Shown in pieces: positions 48,701 through 54,700 of a stretch of DNA of 64,000 nt; positions within the stretch are counted from its first letter, which is position 1, and every line of letters begins with the position of its first letter. Origin of the DNA: Schistocephalus solidus (lineage: Eukaryota; Platyhelminthes; Cestoda; Diphyllobothriidea; Diphyllobothriidae). The notes beneath the pieces are model-generated. The model did not search any database and had not been told where the DNA came from. It saw nothing but the letters and a program-made list of their open reading frames with translations. The DNA is taken from the NCBI GenBank assembly GCA_017591395.1, contig WEDG01007613.1:1-64000 (forward strand), in the 5' to 3' direction. Both the position numbers and the translations under genes were made by a program.

Positions 48701-51700
48701 AGTTTAAAGTGATAGTAGACTTGCGCTGCATCTACCGCACTCTCTCCTCCTCCCCAACCTGAGCCCGGTGTCAAGACAGAGTCCAAAGAAAACCGGAGGC
48801 GGGAGAAGAGACGCAGGTGGCTGGTGCGGCCGGGTCCCCTAAGTCCTAGCCGCCCCTAGGCGTGCCACCACCTCTATGTTCGGCATTTTGTTATGGGAGC
48901 GCAACCCGAATAACGCATGCCATGCCTAATGTGGCCCCGTGTTGGTCCAACGCATCTACCACGTGGCCCGTTTAGGGGAGCACACACACGACGACGCCAG
49001 TTCGACCGTCGTAATCCGACGATGTCCACCGTATGCTCATGGGAAAGTTGAGCAGGGACGGTGACTTGCGCGTGATTTAGTTTAAAGTGATAGTAGACTT
49101 GCGCTGCAGCTACCGCACTCTCTCCTCCTCCCCCACCTGAGCCCGGTGTCATGACAGAGTCAAGAAGACCGGAGATGGGAGAAGGGCGCAGGTGGCTAGC
49201 GTGGCCGAGCCGCCCCTGGGCGTGCCACCACACCTGGCTCGGATCCCACGGAGTGCCATAAAGGCCACATTAAGAAGGAGCCGTTGCAACCTGACTCTCA
49301 GTCCGCCAGTCAGCCAATCCACACAAAACACACATTGGGCTGACCACGCGGTCCGAGTTATCCCATCAGTTTGCAACCTTCCAAGCCACGGCATTTTAGC
49401 GCACCGTGATAGTTTCAAGCGCGTCAGCTTGATTATAGTGAGGAAAGTGCGCTGAGCTGTTGACCTCACTCTCTTCCCCACTCCCACAATCAGACCACCA
49501 TCCGAGCCAGTCAGTTGTCTGATGTGGGAGTGGGCGCATTGACTGACGGGTCGGCGTACCCGTCTTCGCGTGCTACAGCACGACCTGGCCCCCATAACGC
49601 ACATACCAGGATTTACATACTCAGGGGATATGGAGGAGTCATCGCCGTCTGACTCCCATTCCACTGGTCAGCCACACGACACACAACACATACACTGGGC
49701 CGACGGCGTGCTCTGGTGTAAGTGTCTGATTGGCAGCCTTCCAAGCCACGGTTTCTAGGAAACCGTGATTTTATCAGGTACAATATGATGATTGTGAGGG
49801 TGTTGCCTATGCATTTTAGTGTAGATGGTGTGCGCTGATGTGGCTTAGCCTTCGTTGGTTTACCGCAGGTGTAAATGGCCATTTCTGGCTTATTAGCCGT
49901 CATCAGCCAGTCATACCCATTCCCAAGTGTGGCACAACTGGGATTAGAACCCGCGACCTTTGATAATTGAGTCGAACGCTCTACCATTGAGCCACAGGCT
50001 CGTTGTTTTGTCAGTTGCGATCGGGAATATGATGATAGTGTGTTGCTCACCGATCTGCTTAAGGAATATGTATGTTCCGTTGTGCTCTGGAGCTCAGTGG
50101 TGGTCGCATGTGGTCGCATAGCGACATGTAGCATATGCTGATAAAGGGGAACCGACAAAGATAAGGGAAGCCGGAATGGCCATTTCTGGCTTATAAGCCG
50201 TCATCAGCCAGTCATACCAAATCCCAAGTCATATCGGTCTCCCTTGCCTTTTTCGGTTCCACCTAAACATCATTTGCTACCCGTCGCTATGCGACTGCCT
50301 GCGAGGGATATAAGGTGAGCAGGGCACAACGGACCATACATGTTCCTTAAGCAGATCGGTGAGCAACACACGATCATCATATTCCTTTACTTAGTCTTCG
50401 AAAACGACTAAGTACGCAGAAATACTCAACTAAATATCTAATTAAAGTATTTTTAAAGAGGTAACTTATTATAAGAGTATTTTTAAATCGATCTTAGACA
50501 TATTAATTGCCAAATTATGTTGTGGGCAACGAGTTTTCGTGTTTGGGTGAATCTGCAAATATGACCCAAACTGCCATCTGTATTAGAAAGAATGTCTCAA
50601 AACTCACTACTTCAGTAAATGCCTTTAAGAAATATCTTATTTTGAAGGTTTAGATAAGCACATATAACTTAATCTACATTTATGGGCAATGGATAGAAAG
50701 CACAAGAAAACGTAAAGTATTTACCATCATTTTAAGGACGATATGAAACTCACCGTAATCCAACACCCGAAATAATTATCGAGAACTTTAACACAAGGAT
50801 AGTCTTCTTAATATGCATACGTTTACGATTTCACCTGACAATTCTATTTAAATTTATTAGTCACTGACCGCCCTGTCAGCATGTCAGCTTATGAAATATT
50901 TTATTCCTGTGACGTCTCTGCCGGTGCGATCAAGCGAAAATCTGTTTGTCAAACGCAAAACACCAATTCTCGTGAAGCCGTGTTGGAATACATACTCGAA
51001 ATTTAGGCTGTTTGGTAACAGCCATTATCCTTAATCTGGAAGAGAACTTCTGTGCAATATACACTAAAGGACTATTTTCAAAAGTATTTTAACTTGTAGT
51101 GTTTTATTTACTTGTTTTTTGCATGGACAAGCATTCTGTTCATTTAAAAACTTCAGTTTAATTCGGTACCCCTATTTTTCATGTTTTTGGAATTTGGGGC
51201 TTTCCTAAAAAAAATAAGTATTTCTAAAAAAGTTAATATTGATTTTAAAGCCACAATATCCCTCCGTTTTTTAGAATAATCGGTTCTTTATTTTTGTAAA
51301 ACTTTTCGGGATGCCGTATGGGCTGATTTCACGCAACGGGCCTTTTCTCACGAAATCTCATGGATTTAATGAGATAGGGCATGTACCGTAAAAAACACGT
51401 TGCTCTGACGGAGAAAGTAAATTTTTTTTGAAAAGTGGTCGCATACAAAAAATTAATATATCGATTCATGAGGCGCTTGATACAATATCTCGAAAAATCC
51501 TTTATCACATAAAAAATTTGTCTGAACTCTTAGAAAGCCACCCGGCAAAGCACCCAATACAAGTGACGCGTGACTTATCGACTTCATTACTCACCCAATT
51601 TTTACCAAATTTCACCAGTAAAATAGAATATTTAAACAAAAAAATTTGTTTACAAAATTTTATGTGGCGCCAGTGGTGCAGTATATGATGGTAAAACTAA

Positions 51701-54700
51701 AAAATCCGCCTGTTTCATCGGCACGCACATCTGTTGGCAGCAAAGAGTTATGCTTGATTAGTCATGCATACCCTGGGTATAAAGAAAACCTTTTTAGACG
51801 ATAATCGGCATTGTTGAAGGCTATCTACTAATGAAGGGTCGAGGAGTTCTCGAATCCATACCTATCCATTCATACTCGGCATATAGAATTGGATGCTATG
51901 CGCGAAAATGTCGCGGAACAATGGAGGAGATGACTGTCAACTGGAAGGGAATGATGCAACTATCCGAATGATCTTCGACGCGAATTCTTGATTAGCCTTG
52001 GATTCTAGAAGCGTTTTAACAGTTAACTGTTTTACCCATTTGCAGTACATCTGCCGACAACCTTAGGAACCGATTTCGAACACTCTCGCAATAAATTGGT
52101 TCTCTAAGAGAGCATAATTAGCATTACATTGTCCACTTCACTTAAAGGGCTTACTTGAGTGAGGTTGTGTTATGACCCGGCCTGGTACTTAGATGTCGCA
52201 CGAAGCGTGTGCTTGATCGACGGTTTCCCAACTCCCAACGTGGTAGAGCAAGAGCACACCGTCAGCTGAGCGGAAAGTGTATTCAACAAAAGTGATATGA
52301 AAAGCTGCGTCTGTATAGCGTCCCGTTAAGATTGGTCATGTACTGTCCAGTCCACTTTAAGAGGAAGACAGACGAGAGCTGAGCGACTTCTCGCGGACAT
52401 GGACCAATCAGATGTGAGGCGGACACTGTGGCTACAGCCAGTACGGGATGCTGTCGGGTGCACGTTCATGGCATGCAGCGCGGGAGGCGCGCACACATGC
52501 CTTTCCGCGAGGCTGACTCATCGTGGGAATGTAGACATTCCCAACAGGTTGCAATACTAATAAGCATACAAACTAATCCTAGGGTATTTTCTACACATCA
52601 GGACGGTATTTTGGGTAACATGCATACGGGCACTTTTAAATATCACATTTACCAGAAGCTGACTACTTAAATAGTTTTTTTCCATGAATTTTTGAAGTCT
52701 AGCGAACAAAAAGGTGTCATTTCGACTTTCGTAAACAGCGATGTCTACTTATATCGCACGTCTTTTCCAACAGATCGTCATTTACCTTTCTCAAACTCAC
52801 TGCTGTACTTATTCGTGGTAGTTTGTAGGTGGCTAGTACACACGTGTCATCTGTAGCGTCTAAGCAGTGCTTGTACTCAATCATAAAACCCCTGTTCCGT
52901 TTTAGAGGAACAGAGGTTTAGGAGCACTATAGACGGGTCCCAGATTAAATGATTAAACCCGAGAGCCTGACACGAAAAAAGGTGAAAGTAAATTTAAAAC
53001 CGAAATTTATAAATAAATAAAAAGTTTAAAATAAGGTGAAAATAATCCGCGCAAAATGAAAAAGAAACGGTGGGCATCCAATGAAATGAAAGCTCTGTAA
53101 ATAATTGTCCCCATTGTCCCACGGTCAGCCCGGTGAACTTTAGTTTTACAGGACAACCTACTGTAAACTTTTAAGTAGCAAAACCAATAGCTTTTTAATT
53201 AGGAACCCGCCTATTGTGCTTCCACCAGGAAAGACTGCAGTCGAAGTCATGTGCCAATAGTGATGGCCAGAGGCTCTGACGCCCGGAAAGCTCCGAGCGT
53301 CAGTCAGTGTCCGCTTGATCAGTTGATTTAGTGATAACAGTCTGTGGGCGCGCATGATTGGATGTCTCCCCGAGGCTATATGCGTTCATTGTCCAGCAGT
53401 GAGTACGTGACCTCTTGTGTGACGTGGGCGCCAGAGGTGGGAGACGCTTTTTCATAGTTTTTTTAATTTTTTTGTTTCGCCACTAGCAGTCGTGGCGGAA
53501 AAGCAGCGGCAGTAGTCTCCTCACGCATGCTCGTCCTCCTGCACGAGGCTGTCATCTGTCTGGGCTACCTCACCGCCTTCAATGAGGAGAATCAGGTGAA
53601 CCTCTGTCGCGCAGGCCATGCTCCCACCCTTCTGCACCGGCTGCTACGCCTGCCTGTGGCGTACTTCAGTCAGCGGGAGCTGGCGGACATCCTGTTTCCC
53701 ACCCTGATTTCCTGCTGCTTCAGCAATCCCGACAACCTGGCTCTCCTTCAGTCCGAGCTCAACCCCAGCCTCGTTGCCAACTACATTGAGGTGCGTGTTC
53801 GCACTCTCCCACTCCGTGGGAGGTGCTTCATCTGCGCCCGACCCCGCCTCCGGTTTTCTGACTATGTCTTAAAAACCGGGCACAGGCGGGTAAGGGAGGT
53901 GAGAGTGTGGTAGATGCAGTGCACTTAAACCTAATTTGCGCACAAGTTGCCGTCCCTGCACCACCCTTCGGTGGAGCATACGATGGACATCTTCGGACGA
54001 CGACGGTCGAACTAATGTGTTTTGTGCCTCTAAAATGGGCCAAGTGGTAGATGCGACGAGGATTCGCATTCATAAAAATGCCAGGCTTGGGGAGAAGGGT
54101 TTTATGGCACGCCTAGACGCCAACTCACGCCGCGCCAGCCCGCTACACCCGATCTTCTTGCCTTTGTCTTGACACCGCGCGCAATTGGCTAAGGGAAGAG
54201 AGTGGGGTACATGCCGCTCATTTAAGACTAAATCACTTGCAACTCACCGTTCCTGCGTCCACCGTGCTGTATGGACATCGTCGGTAAGGACGGTTGAATT
54301 GTCGTCATGATATGGTTTCAGTTCTGACCATTTATGTACTGTTCGAGCTGTTGCGCTCGAAACAGTGTACGCTTGGTTGTCATTTGTGTTGCTCCCTCAA
54401 TTTGCGCAATGTCGAAAGATCCCTTCGGTTGTATGTGGACACGAACATTCGTGCCTGTGCGGCATTGAGCTCGAGCGTTTCTACAGTTAGCCAATGTAGC
54501 TGCTGACATAAGTCTTATTGGGAAATGACGTCTTTTTATTTAAGAGCTTTCTGTTATACTCATTTTGAGTAGTCATCGGAACAGAACCGGTCAGGTTCGG
54601 TGTCTCTTTTTGTGTAAACACACCGCCAGGTTTTCTCATTCAATGTGGAATATTCTCAAGGAGTGATTGGTGGTAACCATATCATCGGGAGTTTTCATAA

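Larger units (their letters stand above)
47421..53486. other. 6-kb SCAPER intron filled with mobile-element copies
   Basis: The largest SCAPER intron. It holds several RTE tail copies (47.6-49.9 kb), two hammerhead-like SINE segments and a long inverted repeat (49.9-50.4 kb). From 50.4 to 53.5 kb I see no gene or recognisable element. Confidence 0.7.

Noticed and set aside
49940..49994. A functional tRNA gene
   Set aside because: Boxes A and B are good, but no acceptor stem can be formed around them, and the head is followed by repeat sequence shared with another locus. It is a SINE head.
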